Source: Nocardioides sp. SYSU D00065
Lineage (GTDB): Bacteria > Actinomycetota > Actinomycetes > Propionibacteriales > Nocardioidaceae
Direction: 5' to 3'
DNA: 64,000 nt
NCBI RefSeq assembly: GCF_017916425.1
Contig: NZ_JAFMSX010000002.1
Span: 614,413-678,412, forward strand
Of the stretch, positions 46,438-55,096 are shown piece by piece. Position 1 is the first letter of the stretch; each line of letters opens with the position of its first letter. The notes beneath the pieces were generated by a model. That model was given only the letters and a program-made list of their open reading frames with translations. It searched no databases and was not told the origin of the DNA. Both the position numbers and the translations under genes were made by a program.

Positions 46438-48651
46438 TCACGCGACGCGGAACGTCCGCCTCGTCGTGACCGGGGCGACGTCGTCGTTGCCGGGGACGCG
46501 CACGACGAGCGTGTAGGCGCCCCGCGCGAGCCGCGGCAGCGTGAAGGTCACCTTGGCGCCCCGGATCCGGGCGGTGAGCGCCTCGACCTTGCGTCCCCGG
46601 GCGGTGCGCACCACGGCGGTGGTCTTGCCGCCGGCCAGCGCGCTGACGGCCACCACGGCCTTGCCGCGCTTGCCGGCCGTGGGCTTGGCCGCCCAGCGGA
46701 CCTTGGCCCGGCCGGCGACCCGGACGACGTTCACCCGGGTGGTGCCCGATGAGGCCTCGTGGTTGGCGTCGCCGCCGTACGTCGCCACGAGGGCGTGCTC
46801 GCCGGCGCCCAGGTCGCCGAGGGCGAGGGTGGCCGAGCCGGCCGCGACCGTGGCGGTGCCGAGCACCGTGCCGTCCTCCTTGAGCACCACGGTGCCGGTC
46901 GCGGCGGCAGGAAGGCCGACGCTCACGACGACGTCCTCGCCGGCGTCGGGGTCGCCAGCCGTCACCCTGACGGCGGGGACCGCCTTGGCCACGGTGACGG
47001 TGCGGCTCGCCTCGCCGGCCTCGGTGTCGCCGTCCCCGGAGTAGGTGGCCGTCAGCCGGTGCTGGCCCGCAGTGGGGCGGGCGAGGGTGAACGCGGCCTT
47101 GCCGTCGACGAGGGAGGCGCTGCCGACGACGGTGGTGCCGTCGGTGAGGGTGACGGTGCCGGTCGCCGGGGACCGGGACGAGGACGGCGACGGGGACGAG
47201 GACGGGGACGACACGGTCACGGTCACGGGCGCGTCGGCGCCGTAGGTCACGTTGGCCGCGGCGATCGACACCTCCGGGGTGGACCTGGCGAACGTGATCG
47301 GGGTGAAGGTCTCGTAGGCGGGCTGCACCGCCCCCGAGCCGAGGTAGGTGTAGATGCCGTAGGTGCCGGTGCTCGTCTTGGCGTCGACGACGGACTTGTC
47401 CACGGTGAGGGTGGCCGTGAACGTGCCGTCGGGCCGCAGCTCGACGGCACCTGCCGCGGGACCGCCGACGGCGGCCGCGTCAGCGGCGGAGACGGCCCAC
47501 TTCAGTCCGGCCCCGCCCGCGTTGACCCGCGACGACGCCGGCGCTCCGGCCGAGGGGCGCCAGTGGTCGGCGTAGCGGCCGAACGCGATGTAGGCGCCGG
47601 CCGGCCTGCCGGCCAGGGGAGGACGGGTGCCGGTGGCGAGGTCGGGGTCGAACCCGGCGCCCTCGACCGTCACCTGGTGCGCGCCACTGGGCAGAAGGGT
47701 CGTGTCGGAGACGGTGACGCGGGCCTGCCCCGGCTGCGAGTACGCCACGCTGAAGGGGCTGGCGACCTTCCGCGGGTCGGCGGAGCCGCCGCTGGAGTAC
47801 CAGTAGGAGGCGGTGCCGACGCCCTGCTGGAAGTCGACGAAGGAGGACGGGAAGGAACCCCAGCTCATGCCGGTGCGGACCTGGGGGGTGGAGGTGGCGC
47901 CGTCGTAGACGACCTCGCGGTAGGCCGGAGTCGCGGTCAGGCCGCTGTCGGTGAGGTCCACGCCGGACACGTCGGCGAGCGTGACCTCGGTGTCCGGGAG
48001 CGGAGTCCACGTGGACTGGTCCGCTTGGTCCGAGCCGTACCCGCTGAGCGTCGCGGTGAGCTTGCCGGTGCCGTTGGTGAGGGTCAACCGGGGGTCGGAG
48101 ACGTAGAAGAACGACATCCCGGAGTAGTAGACGACCGTGAAGTCGCCGTCCCAGGCGAGGGTGCCGGTGTCGGTGACGGGGTCGACCGTGCCGGTGCCCT
48201 CGGTCAGCGAGAGCAGGTTCTCCGAGTTCACCGTGTGCGATGCGCCGCTGGTGAGCTGCCCGGCCGCGTTGGTGCGGGTGCCGAGCCAGGTGGTGGGGGC
48301 GTAGCTGCCGTCGCCCTGCTTGTCGAGGACGGTGACGTTGCCGGCGGTGTTCGTCCACCCCGCAGGCGCACCGTTGGCCCACGTCGCGCCTGCGTCGGTG
48401 CTTCTCAGGGTCTGGCCGCCGGCGCCCGGGTTGCCGAGCCTGCCGGCCGAGAGGAGGTTCCACGTGCCGGGCGCGAAGGCGCCGGAGAGGGACTCCTTGT
48501 TGATCTCCCAGCGGAGCTCGGCGTCGACGATCGTGGTGGTGGCCGCCTGTGCGGGGGCCGGGCCGGCGAGGACGGCTGTCGCCCCGGCCACCAGGGCCAG
48601 TGCGGCGACGCTGCCCGCCGAGCAACGTGCGCCGCTGTGCGCGTGCTTCAT
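46438..48651 (-). CDS. Secreted HtaA-domain haem-binding protein with Ig-like repeats
   Basis: A 737-residue secreted protein. The signal peptide ends around PAQAA (residue 36). An HtaA-type domain (about 40-215) contains LRWEINKESLSGAFAPGTWN and FTVVYYSGMSFFYVSDPRL. A middle domain (about 310-450) has VEGAGFDPDL, AYIAFGRYADHW and a FTPITF end, and is similar to the neighbouring protein at 49997-51253. A Ser/Pro linker and two Ig-like repeats (ATGTVTLTDGTTVVGSASL and ATGTVVLKEDGTVLGTATV) follow, then a basic C-terminal domain. No membrane helix or sortase motif is present, so it is probably released or held non-covalently. The start ATG 48651 has GGAAGGAAG upstream and overlaps the previous stop (ATGA). 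Confidence 0.87.
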   Translation of the reverse strand: MKHAHSGARCSAGSVAALALVAGATAVLAGPAPAQAATTTIVDAELRWEINKESLSGAFAPGTWNLLSAGRLGNPGAGGQTLRSTDAGATWANGAPAGWTNTAGNVTVLDKQGDGSYAPTTWLGTRTNAAGQLTSGASHTVNSENLLSLTEGTGTVDPVTDTGTLAWDGDFTVVYYSGMSFFYVSDPRLTLTNGTGKLTATLSGYGSDQADQSTWTPLPDTEVTLADVSGVDLTDSGLTATPAYREVVYDGATSTPQVRTGMSWGSFPSSFVDFQQGVGTASYWYSSGGSADPRKVASPFSVAYSQPGQARVTVSDTTLLPSGAHQVTVEGAGFDPDLATGTRPPLAGRPAGAYIAFGRYADHWRPSAGAPASSRVNAGGAGLKWAVSAADAAAVGGPAAGAVELRPDGTFTATLTVDKSVVDAKTSTGTYGIYTYLGSGAVQPAYETFTPITFARSTPEVSIAAANVTYGADAPVTVTVSSPSSSPSPSSSRSPATGTVTLTDGTTVVGSASLVDGKAAFTLARPTAGQHRLTATYSGDGDTEAGEASRTVTVAKAVPAVRVTAGDPDAGEDVVVSVGLPAAATGTVVLKEDGTVLGTATVAAGSATLALGDLGAGEHALVATYGGDANHEASSGTTRVNVVRVAGRAKVRWAAKPTAGKRGKAVVAVSALAGGKTTAVVRTARGRKVEALTARIRGAKVTFTLPRLARGAYTLVVRVPGNDDVAPVTTRRTFRVA

Positions 48652-50000
48652 CTTCTTCCTTCCAACGTGGTGCTGATCAGGGTGGTCGCGAGCGCTCCGA
48701 GCAGCAGCACGCAGCCGAGCAGCCACAGGGCGTGGCGCTCGGAGTCGGTGGCGGCAGCCGGGGCGGCCGAGGTGGACGAGGTGGACGAGGCCGCGACGAG
48801 CACCGGCTGTACGGCGGGCAGCGCCGGCGCGGCCGCCAGCGCCGCGGCGCTCGGCACCGACGCGTCCACGCCCGAGGGGACCGATGCAGGGTCGGTCACC
48901 GGCGGGCGACCGGTGGCGGCGGCGGGCGCTCGCGTGGGCGAGGTGGTCGGCGAGCTGGTCGGCGACGTCGGGTCCGAGGCGGTCGGCGAGGGGCTGGGCT
49001 GCCTGGTGGGTGCCGGCGTCGGGACCCTGGTGGGCCGCTTGGTCGGCTTCGTCGAGGCCGCGGCCGACGGTGTCGCGACGGGTACGCCGGACCAGCTCAC
49101 GCTCAGCGGCAGGGCCGGCTTGAACGCGTCGGTCGCCCCGCCCGTGGAGTACCAGTAGCCCGCGGTCCCGGCCGTGGCGAGGAAGTCCAGGAAGCTGCTC
49201 GGGAACGCTCCGCGGTACGGGCCGCCCGCCTGCGCCGCCTCGTCGGCAGGGGCCTGCCAGTCCACGCCGAGGTACGTGGGGGTGCTGACGAAGCCGTCGG
49301 CCGCCGCGAGGTCGACCTCGGCCACCGGAAGGTCGGCCAGCACGACGGGCGTCGGCGGGAGCGGGAGCCACTGCGACTGGTCGTCCATGTCGGAGGCGAA
49401 GCCCCCGGCGGTCGCCGTCAGCTGGGCCCGCTCCGGGGTGACGGTGAGCGTCGGATCGGTGACCGTGAAGTAGCTCATCCCTGAGTAGAAGAGGACGGTG
49501 AACGAGCCCGTCCACGAGATGGTCGCGAAGCCGGTGGCGGGATCCACCGTGCCGGTGCCGGCGCCGATCACCACCTGGTGGTTGCTGAACTGCCCGCTCG
49601 TCGGGCTCGAGATGGTGGCGCCCTGCGGTGTCGTGGACAGGCCCTCCCACGTGGCGAGCGCGTAGCCGCCGTCGGCCTGCTGCTTCTCGATGCGGACGTT
49701 GCCGTCCTCGGCCCGCCAGCTCGCCCGCGGCAGCGTCGTGCCGCCCCGGCCCGGGTCGGGCACGACACCGGCCGACATGAAGTTGTAGGTGCCGGGTGCG
49801 AAGGCGCGATTGTTCGTCTCGTTGTTGACGCCCCAGCGCAGGATCGCCCCGGAGACCGCGAACGGCTCCGTCCTCGTCGGAGCGGACCCCTGCGCCGGTC
49901 CCGCGAGGGCGGACGGGAGCAGCGCCGTCGCCAGCACAGCCACGCACCCGGCGAGCGCGGCGGCCGCGTGCAGGCGGCGCAGCCGCGCCGGCCCGGTCAC
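48648..50000 (-). CDS. Membrane-anchored HtaA-domain haem-binding protein
   Basis: A 450-residue surface protein. It has a signal peptide and one HtaA-type domain (LRWGVNNETNNRAFAPGTYN, FTVLFYSGMSYFTVTDPTL, SSFLDFLATAGTAGYWYSTGG). A long Pro/Thr/Ser spacer rich in SPT and TRP repeats crosses the wall. A C-terminal helix (LWLLGCVLLLGALATTLIS) with an EGRR tail acts as membrane anchor. It should capture haem and pass it to HmuT, as HtaA/HtaB do in Corynebacterium. GTG 50000 overlaps the upstream stop (GTGA) and its own stop overlaps the next start (ATGA), showing tight coupling. Confidence 0.87.
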   Translation of the reverse strand: MTGPARLRRLHAAAALAGCVAVLATALLPSALAGPAQGSAPTRTEPFAVSGAILRWGVNNETNNRAFAPGTYNFMSAGVVPDPGRGGTTLPRASWRAEDGNVRIEKQQADGGYALATWEGLSTTPQGATISSPTSGQFSNHQVVIGAGTGTVDPATGFATISWTGSFTVLFYSGMSYFTVTDPTLTVTPERAQLTATAGGFASDMDDQSQWLPLPPTPVVLADLPVAEVDLAAADGFVSTPTYLGVDWQAPADEAAQAGGPYRGAFPSSFLDFLATAGTAGYWYSTGGATDAFKPALPLSVSWSGVPVATPSAAASTKPTKRPTRVPTPAPTRQPSPSPTASDPTSPTSSPTTSPTRAPAAATGRPPVTDPASVPSGVDASVPSAAALAAAPALPAVQPVLVAASSTSSTSAAPAAATDSERHALWLLGCVLLLGALATTLISTTLEGRR

Positions 50001-51253
50001 GCGACCGCTCCGGTCGTGCGGGCCGGGCGGGCGACCCGACGGCGCAGTCGTACGCCCAGCAGCGCCAGCGCGGCGACGAGCGCGAGCGCCGACCCCCCGA
50101 CGAACGCCCAGGCGGCGATGTCGCGATCGCCGCTGCTCCCGACCGGCCCGCTGCCGGGCGCGAGGGTGCCCGAGGCTTGCCCCCGGACCGGAAACCGCTC
50201 GCTGGGACGGGCGCCCGAGGCCGCTCCCACCAGCCGCAGCTCGTGCGTGCCCGTGCTGAGGTCCGCGGGCAGCGCCATGACGCCGGCGACGTCGCCGGCC
50301 GTGCCGGCGACGAGCGGTCCGAGTGCCACCGCTCCGTCGTCGAGCAGCGCCAGGACTTGCTCCCCGGGCTGGAAGCCGCGGCCGGTGAAGGCCAGCGCCT
50401 GGCCGGCGCGTGCGGTGGCCCGCTCGGTGGCGACCCGGGGGCGGCCGCTCAGGCGGGTGGTCACGGTACCCGCCGCCCCGGTGCCGACGGCTGCGCCGCC
50501 GCCCGGTGCTTCGCTGGGTCCTCGACTCGGTACGCCGCCGGGATCGGACGTCGCTGCGCCGCCATCGGTGGATGCGCCGACACCGGCGCCGGTGTCGTCG
50601 CTCCCGGAGTCCGCCGGGCTGCCCGGCTCGTCGGCGTCCAGCTCGCGGAACCGCACGGGGGTGAACGTCTCGTTGCGGGCGTTCTCGACCCCGTGCGCCC
50701 CGAACGTGATGACTCCGCAGGTGACCTGTCGGCAGTCCACGTCGACCGCCTCGCCGTTGCGGTCGAGTGCCCGGAAGGTGGGTCCCGGCACGGCCAGCGA
50801 GACACGGAAGGCGCCAGCGGGCGACATCACGGCCTGTGCCTCGCCGGCGGTGGAGCTGCCGGGGAAGGCCACGAAGCGCAGGTAGCCGGCGTTGTCCTCG
50901 CTCTCGGAGTCGGGCACGTAGCGGTAGTCGCGACCGGTGACGCCGCCGCGGGAGGGGCGCCACCCGCCGCCGGCGGGGTCACGCACCCAGCCGAAGGCGA
51001 CGTAGACGCCTCCGAAGCCGCCTCGGACGGACTGGAAGCCGGAGCCGCTCAGGGTGAGGATGGTCGGCCGGCCGGAGTCGGCCAGCGACGTGCCGCGGTC
51101 GGTCACGACGCTGATCCGAGCGTCCGCCCGGGCGGGCGCGGCGGGAATGAGCACGGCGCTCGCGGCCAGCAGGACCACCAGCACCCCGGCGAGCCGGCAG
51201 GGGGACGCGGTCCGCGTGCCTGCGCTACGGATCGGAGCGGTACGGGTCAGCAC
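49997..51253 (-). CDS. Haem-operon surface protein with signal peptide and C-terminal anchor
   Basis: A 418-residue protein with signal peptide (VLVVLLAASAVLIPAAPARA). An Ig-like or neocarzinostatin-like domain follows (RISVVTDRGTSLADSGRPTILTLSGSGFQ, GVYVAFGWVRDP, CGVITFGAHGVENARNETFTPVRF), then a Gly/Ser/Asp linker, a second beta-rich domain and a C-terminal helix (AFVGGSALALVAALALLGV) with a basic tail. The first domain is clearly related to the middle domain of the 737-residue HtaA protein in the same operon. It lacks an HtaA domain. The position suggests a HtaC-like accessory for haem relay, but its function is inferred. GTG 51253 overlaps the hmuV stop by 7 nt. Confidence 0.8.
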   Translation of the reverse strand: MLTRTAPIRSAGTRTASPCRLAGVLVVLLAASAVLIPAAPARADARISVVTDRGTSLADSGRPTILTLSGSGFQSVRGGFGGVYVAFGWVRDPAGGGWRPSRGGVTGRDYRYVPDSESEDNAGYLRFVAFPGSSTAGEAQAVMSPAGAFRVSLAVPGPTFRALDRNGEAVDVDCRQVTCGVITFGAHGVENARNETFTPVRFRELDADEPGSPADSGSDDTGAGVGASTDGGAATSDPGGVPSRGPSEAPGGGAAVGTGAAGTVTTRLSGRPRVATERATARAGQALAFTGRGFQPGEQVLALLDDGAVALGPLVAGTAGDVAGVMALPADLSTGTHELRLVGAASGARPSERFPVRGQASGTLAPGSGPVGSSGDRDIAAWAFVGGSALALVAALALLGVRLRRRVARPARTTGAVA

Positions 51254-52095
51254 GTGTCCTCCCGGGGACGGTCGGCGCGGGCGACGTCGTCGACGTCGTC
51301 GGCGTCGGCGGCGGTGCCGCGCTCGGCCAGGACGATCGGGTCGCCGGTGCGCGGGTGGGCCACCACCTCGACGCGGTGGCGGTAGACGCGGGTCAGCAGC
51401 GCGGCATCCAACACCTCGGTGGGCGTGCCGCTGGCAGCGACGTTTCCCTCCTCGAGCAGGACCAGCCGGTCGGCATGGGCTCCGGCGAGGGTGAGGTCGT
51501 GGAGCACCACGAGGACCGCGGCGCCGGCGCGCGCCTGCTGGCGGGCCGTGCCGAGGACGGTCTCCTGGTGCCCGATGTCGAGGGCGGCGGTCGGCTCGTC
51601 GAGCAGCAGGATCCCGGTCTGCTGGGCCAGCACCCGGGCGAAGGACGCGCGAGCCTTCTCCCCGCCGGACAGCGACCCGAAGGATCGGTCCGCCAGGTGG
51701 TCGACCGCGGTGGTCTGCATGGCGGCGGCGACCTCGAGGTCGTCGAGGTCCTCCTCGGGTCGACCGCGCCAGGGGGCGCGCCCCATGCTCACGACCTCGC
51801 GGACGGGGAAGGGGAAGGAGATCTGCTGCTCCTGGGGGAGCACGGCGCGCTCCCGGGCGAGGGCCTGCAGCCGCCACTCGCGCACCGGTCTGCCCAGCAC
51901 CGACACGGTGCCGGAGTCGGGGGAGAGGTCGCCGGCCACGACGGCGAGGAGCGTGGACTTGCCCGTGCCGTTGGGGCCGACGAGGGCCAGCACCTCGCCT
52001 GCGTGCACGTCGAGGTCGACGTCGTGGAGGACGCGGCGGCCGCCGAGGGCGAGCGAGACGCCGCGCACCGAGGCGACCGGCGCGGGCGCGCTCAT
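51247..52095 (-). CDS. hmuV: Haem ABC transporter ATP-binding protein
   Basis: A 282-residue FecE-type ATPase for haem import. Walker A is GPNGTGKST near residue 40. The Q-loop region reads VLPQEQQISFPFPVREVVSMGR, the signature is LSGGEKARASFARVLAQ, Walker B is GILLLDEPTAALDIGHQE, and the H-loop is VLHDLTLAGAHADR. The PFPV block is typical of HmuV proteins. The C-terminal 35 residues are acidic and rich in Asp/Ala. The start overlaps the hmuU stop (ATGA). Confidence 0.93.
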   Translation of the reverse strand: MSAPAPVASVRGVSLALGGRRVLHDVDLDVHAGEVLALVGPNGTGKSTLLAVVAGDLSPDSGTVSVLGRPVREWRLQALARERAVLPQEQQISFPFPVREVVSMGRAPWRGRPEEDLDDLEVAAAMQTTAVDHLADRSFGSLSGGEKARASFARVLAQQTGILLLDEPTAALDIGHQETVLGTARQQARAGAAVLVVLHDLTLAGAHADRLVLLEEGNVAASGTPTEVLDAALLTRVYRHRVEVVAHPRTGDPIVLAERGTAADADDVDDVARADRPREDTC

Positions 52096-53216
52096 GCCCA
52101 GCCCCCCGACGTACGCCGGGTGCGCCAGAGCAGCCAGAAGAAGAACGGGCCGCCGACGAGCGAGGTGAGCATCCCCAGGGGCAGGTCGGCGTAGGCGACG
52201 AGCGTGCGTGCGGCCAGGTCGGCGACGACGAGCACCAGGCTGCCGGCGAGGAGGCAGGCGGGCAGCACGAGGCGGTGCCCCGGGCCGGTCACCATGCGCA
52301 CCAGGTGTGGGACGACCAGCCCGACGAAGGCGACGATGCCGCAGAAGCAGACCGCGGCCGCGGTGAGGAGCGCGACGACCACGATGAGCCCGACGCGGAG
52401 CCGCTCCACGTGCACCCCGAGGTGGCGGGCGGGCCGCTCGCCGAGCGCGAGGAGGTCGAGGCTGCGGGCGCTGAGGAGTGCGAGCACCACGCCGGCCACG
52501 ACGAGGGGAGCCACCACCGCGACGTAGGGCCAGCGGCTCCCGTTGAGGCTGCCGAGCTGCCAGAAGACGATCTGCTCGCGTGCCTGGGTGTCGCCGAGGA
52601 ACATCAGCAGGGCCAGCAGGGCGCCGGCCACGGCGTTGACCGCGATGCCGGTGAGCACCAGCGTGACCACCTCGGTACGGCCGCCGGAGCGCGCGAGGGC
52701 GTAGACGAGCAGCGTGGTGAGCAGTCCGCCCGCGAATGCGGCGACGGCGACGGTCCAGCCCCCGGCGAAGGTCAGGCCGAAGACGATGACGCCCGCGGCG
52801 CCCACCGCGGCGCCGGAGGAGACCCCGACGATGCTGGGCTCGGCGAGGGGGTTGCCGAAGACGCCCTGCATGAGGGCGCCGGCAACGGCCAGGGCCGCCC
52901 CGACGAGCGCGGCCATGGCCACGCGCGGGAAGCGCACCGACCACAAGGTGGCGTCGCCGCGCGGGTGGCTGGGCAGCGGGAGCCAGTCGAGGCCGAGCCG
53001 GTGCAGGAGCGAGCCGGCCACCTCCTGGGCCGGGACGGGAAGCTGTCCCGAGCCGGCGGACACCAGGAGGGCCGCCGCCAGCGCCCCTCCCAGCAGCGCG
53101 AAGAGGCCGGTCATCCCGAGCGGGCGCCGCCAGTCGCGTGGGCGGCGCCCGGCTGCCGAGGAGGTAGGGACGCGCGACGCAGGCAGCGACGTGCGCGGCA
53201 GGACCGGCGCCGTCAC
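52092..53216 (-). CDS. hmuU: Haem ABC transporter permease
   Basis: A 374-residue FecCD-family permease with about ten membrane helices. Family blocks are RFPRVAMAALVGAALAVAGALMQGVFGNPLAEPSIVGVSSGAAVGA, QLGSLNGSRWP, FVGLVVPHLVRM and the end DLPLGMLTSLVGGPFFFWLL. It works as a homodimer with HmuV. GTG 53216 overlaps the hmuT stop by 4 nt (GTGA). Confidence 0.93.
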   Translation of the reverse strand: MTAPVLPRTSLPASRVPTSSAAGRRPRDWRRPLGMTGLFALLGGALAAALLVSAGSGQLPVPAQEVAGSLLHRLGLDWLPLPSHPRGDATLWSVRFPRVAMAALVGAALAVAGALMQGVFGNPLAEPSIVGVSSGAAVGAAGVIVFGLTFAGGWTVAVAAFAGGLLTTLLVYALARSGGRTEVVTLVLTGIAVNAVAGALLALLMFLGDTQAREQIVFWQLGSLNGSRWPYVAVVAPLVVAGVVLALLSARSLDLLALGERPARHLGVHVERLRVGLIVVVALLTAAAVCFCGIVAFVGLVVPHLVRMVTGPGHRLVLPACLLAGSLVLVVADLAARTLVAYADLPLGMLTSLVGGPFFFWLLWRTRRTSGGWA

Positions 53217-54349
53217 AGCGCGTCCGGGGCGTAGAGCGCGACGGCGAGCGCGTTGAGGACCTCGGCCGTGCTGGGACCGAAGCTGAGGATGCGGTCGTCG
53301 TCCATCGCGACGATGCGCTCGTGCTCGCCGGCCGGGGTCTGACCCAGGGCCGGGAAGCGCTCCAGCAGGCCGTCGACGCCGCCCACGGACTCCAGGCCCT
53401 TGCTCATCATCAGCACGACGTCGGGCTGGGCGGCGACGAGTCCCTCGTCGGTCAGCGGCCGCATGCCCTTCCAGCCGATCTCCTTGCTGACGTCGTAGCC
53501 GCCGACGGCCTCGATGAGGGAGTCGGCGCCGGAGTCCTGGCCGAACATGTAGTAGACACCCGAGCTGCCGCGCACGTAGAGGAACACGGTGCGCAACCGG
53601 CCGGTGACGTCCTCGGGGGCGACCCGGCTGATGGCCTCCTGCATCGCCTCCGCCTCGGCGGTGATGCGCCGGCCCAGTCGCCTTCCGGCGGCCGGCACGC
53701 CCAGGGCATCGGCGACCTCGCTGGTCAGGGCGGCGAGGTTGTCGAGGCTGCGCCGCGAGTCGGTGACCACGACGGGGATGCCGGCGTCGCGGAGCTGGAG
53801 GACCGCGTCCCACGGACCGAGCGAGGTGTCGGTGAGCACGACGGTGGGGTCGAGGGCCAGGATCGCCTCGGCGTTGAGCTCGTGGCCGTTGCTGGTCACC
53901 AGCGGCCGGTCGGCGATGGCCTCGAACTGCGACGAGGTGTCCCGGCCGACCACCCGGTCGCCGAGCCCGAGCTCGAAGACGGTCTGCGAGAGCGTGCCGT
54001 GGATGTCGAGCGCCAGGATGCGCGAGGCGTCCTCGACGGTGACCTCGGTGCCTTGGGCGTCGGTGACGGTCACGGGCAGGCGCGGCTCCGGGACCTTGGC
54101 GACGGGCTCGAGGTCGGGCTCCGGCAGGGCGATGTCGACGACCCCGTCCCATGCGCGCGGATCGGCGAGCGGCTCCACCTCGGAGAGGGAAGGGACGTGC
54201 CCGGCCGCCGCCCGTGCCGACGACGACGGCGAGGTGATGGGTGAGCAGCCGCCGCCGAGCAGGGAGAGCGCGAGGACGATGCCGGCGATGCGGGCCGTGC
54301 GGCCCGCAGCGCGGCGCGGGCCGGTCGGCGGTTGGGGAGCGGGAGTCAT
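53213..54349 (-). CDS. hmuT: Haem-binding lipoprotein of the ABC importer
   Basis: A 378-residue periplasmic-type binding protein (FhuD/BtuF-like fold) with lipobox LGGGC (Cys35). The first lobe contains LALDIHGTLSQTVFELGLGDRVVG. Haem ligands in corynebacterial HmuT are one His and one Tyr; here the likely residues are the His in TSNGHELNAE and a Tyr in SGVYYMFG. It is the first gene of hmuTUV plus surface-protein genes. Two DtxR/IdeR-type boxes lie 8-46 bp upstream of ATG 54349, so the operon should be repressed by iron. Confidence 0.93.
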   Translation of the reverse strand: MTPAPQPPTGPRRAAGRTARIAGIVLALSLLGGGCSPITSPSSSARAAAGHVPSLSEVEPLADPRAWDGVVDIALPEPDLEPVAKVPEPRLPVTVTDAQGTEVTVEDASRILALDIHGTLSQTVFELGLGDRVVGRDTSSQFEAIADRPLVTSNGHELNAEAILALDPTVVLTDTSLGPWDAVLQLRDAGIPVVVTDSRRSLDNLAALTSEVADALGVPAAGRRLGRRITAEAEAMQEAISRVAPEDVTGRLRTVFLYVRGSSGVYYMFGQDSGADSLIEAVGGYDVSKEIGWKGMRPLTDEGLVAAQPDVVLMMSKGLESVGGVDGLLERFPALGQTPAGEHERIVAMDDDRILSFGPSTAEVLNALAVALYAPDAL

Positions 54350-54356
54350 GATGCCC

Positions 54357-54375
54357 TTTGGTTAGCCTTACCTAA
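54357..54375. promoter_or_regulatory. DtxR/IdeR iron box 1
   Basis: The reverse strand reads TTAGGTAAGGCTAACCAAA, matching the 19-bp DtxR/IdeR consensus (TTAGGTTAGGCTAACCTAA, from memory) at 17 of 19 positions. It begins 8 bp upstream of the hmuT start. Confidence 0.85.
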
Positions 54376-54376
54376 G

Positions 54377-54395
54377 TGAGGTGAGGCTAGCCTTA
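54377..54395. promoter_or_regulatory. DtxR/IdeR iron box 2
   Basis: TGAGGTGAGGCTAGCCTTA matches the same consensus at 15 of 19 positions. The centre lies 20 bp from that of box 1, about two helical turns, which would allow cooperative dimer binding on the hmuT promoter. Confidence 0.7.
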
Positions 54396-54450
54396 GTTCC
54401 TAGCACTCGGCAATCGTCCCGGTGCTCGGACCTCCGACGCCCGAACGCAC

Positions 54451-54486
54451 GAGTGGCCGCGGACCCGGGCGGGTCCACGGCCACTC
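54451..54486. terminator. Hairpin terminator after tpx
   Basis: GAGTGGCCG and CGGCCACTC enclose an inner stem GGACCC/GGGTCC with a GGGC loop, 16 bp after the tpx stop on the minus strand. Confidence 0.75.
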
Positions 54487-54502
54487 ACGATGGCGGGAGC
54501 AG

Positions 54503-55000
54503 TCAGCCGAGGGCGGCCACCGCAGCGTCGTAGTCGGGCTCCTGGCCGATCGCGTCGGTCAGCTGGGTGTGGAGCACGGTGCGGTCCGCGTCGAGGACGA
54601 CGACCGCTCGGGCCAGGAGCCCGGCCCACTTGCCGTCGGCCATGGCGACGCCGTAGTCCTGGCCGAACGTGGACCGGAAGGCCGAGCCGACGAGCACGTC
54701 GTCGATGCCCTCGGCTCCGCAGAAGCGGGCCTGCGCGAGCGGCAGGTCGACCGAGACGTTGACGACGGCGGTGTCCTGCAGTCCGGCCGCCAGCTCGTTG
54801 AACCGGCGCACGCTCGCCTGGCACACGCCGGTGTCGATGCTCGGGAAGATGTTGAGGACCACGCGCCTGCCGGCCACGTCGGCCTCGGTCAGGGACTGGA
54901 AGGTCGTGTCGACCAGCTCGAAGCCGGGGGCCTGCGAGCCGACCGCCGGCAGCTCGCCGACGGTGTTGACGGTGCTGTCACCGAGTTGTGTGGTTGCCAT
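54503..55000 (-). CDS. tpx: Thiol peroxidase
   Basis: An atypical 2-Cys peroxiredoxin that reduces hydrogen and lipid peroxides using thioredoxin, 165 residues. The peroxidatic cysteine is Cys60 in FPSIDTGVCQASVRRFN and the resolving one Cys94 in QARFCGAEG, matching E. coli Tpx. ATG 55000 is the natural start (MATTQLGDSTVNTVGELPAVG). It stands alone upstream of the haem operon, where protection against haem-derived peroxide stress would make sense. No iron box precedes it. Confidence 0.94.
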   Translation of the reverse strand: MATTQLGDSTVNTVGELPAVGSQAPGFELVDTTFQSLTEADVAGRRVVLNIFPSIDTGVCQASVRRFNELAAGLQDTAVVNVSVDLPLAQARFCGAEGIDDVLVGSAFRSTFGQDYGVAMADGKWAGLLARAVVVLDADRTVLHTQLTDAIGQEPDYDAAVAALG

Positions 55001-55096
55001 GGCCCATTCCTACCGCACACCCCGATGCCGCCCGACGGCGCCGGCCCCGGTCGTCGCTCGGCAGCCGCGGTCCCGGGCGCGGCCTAGAGTGCGGGA

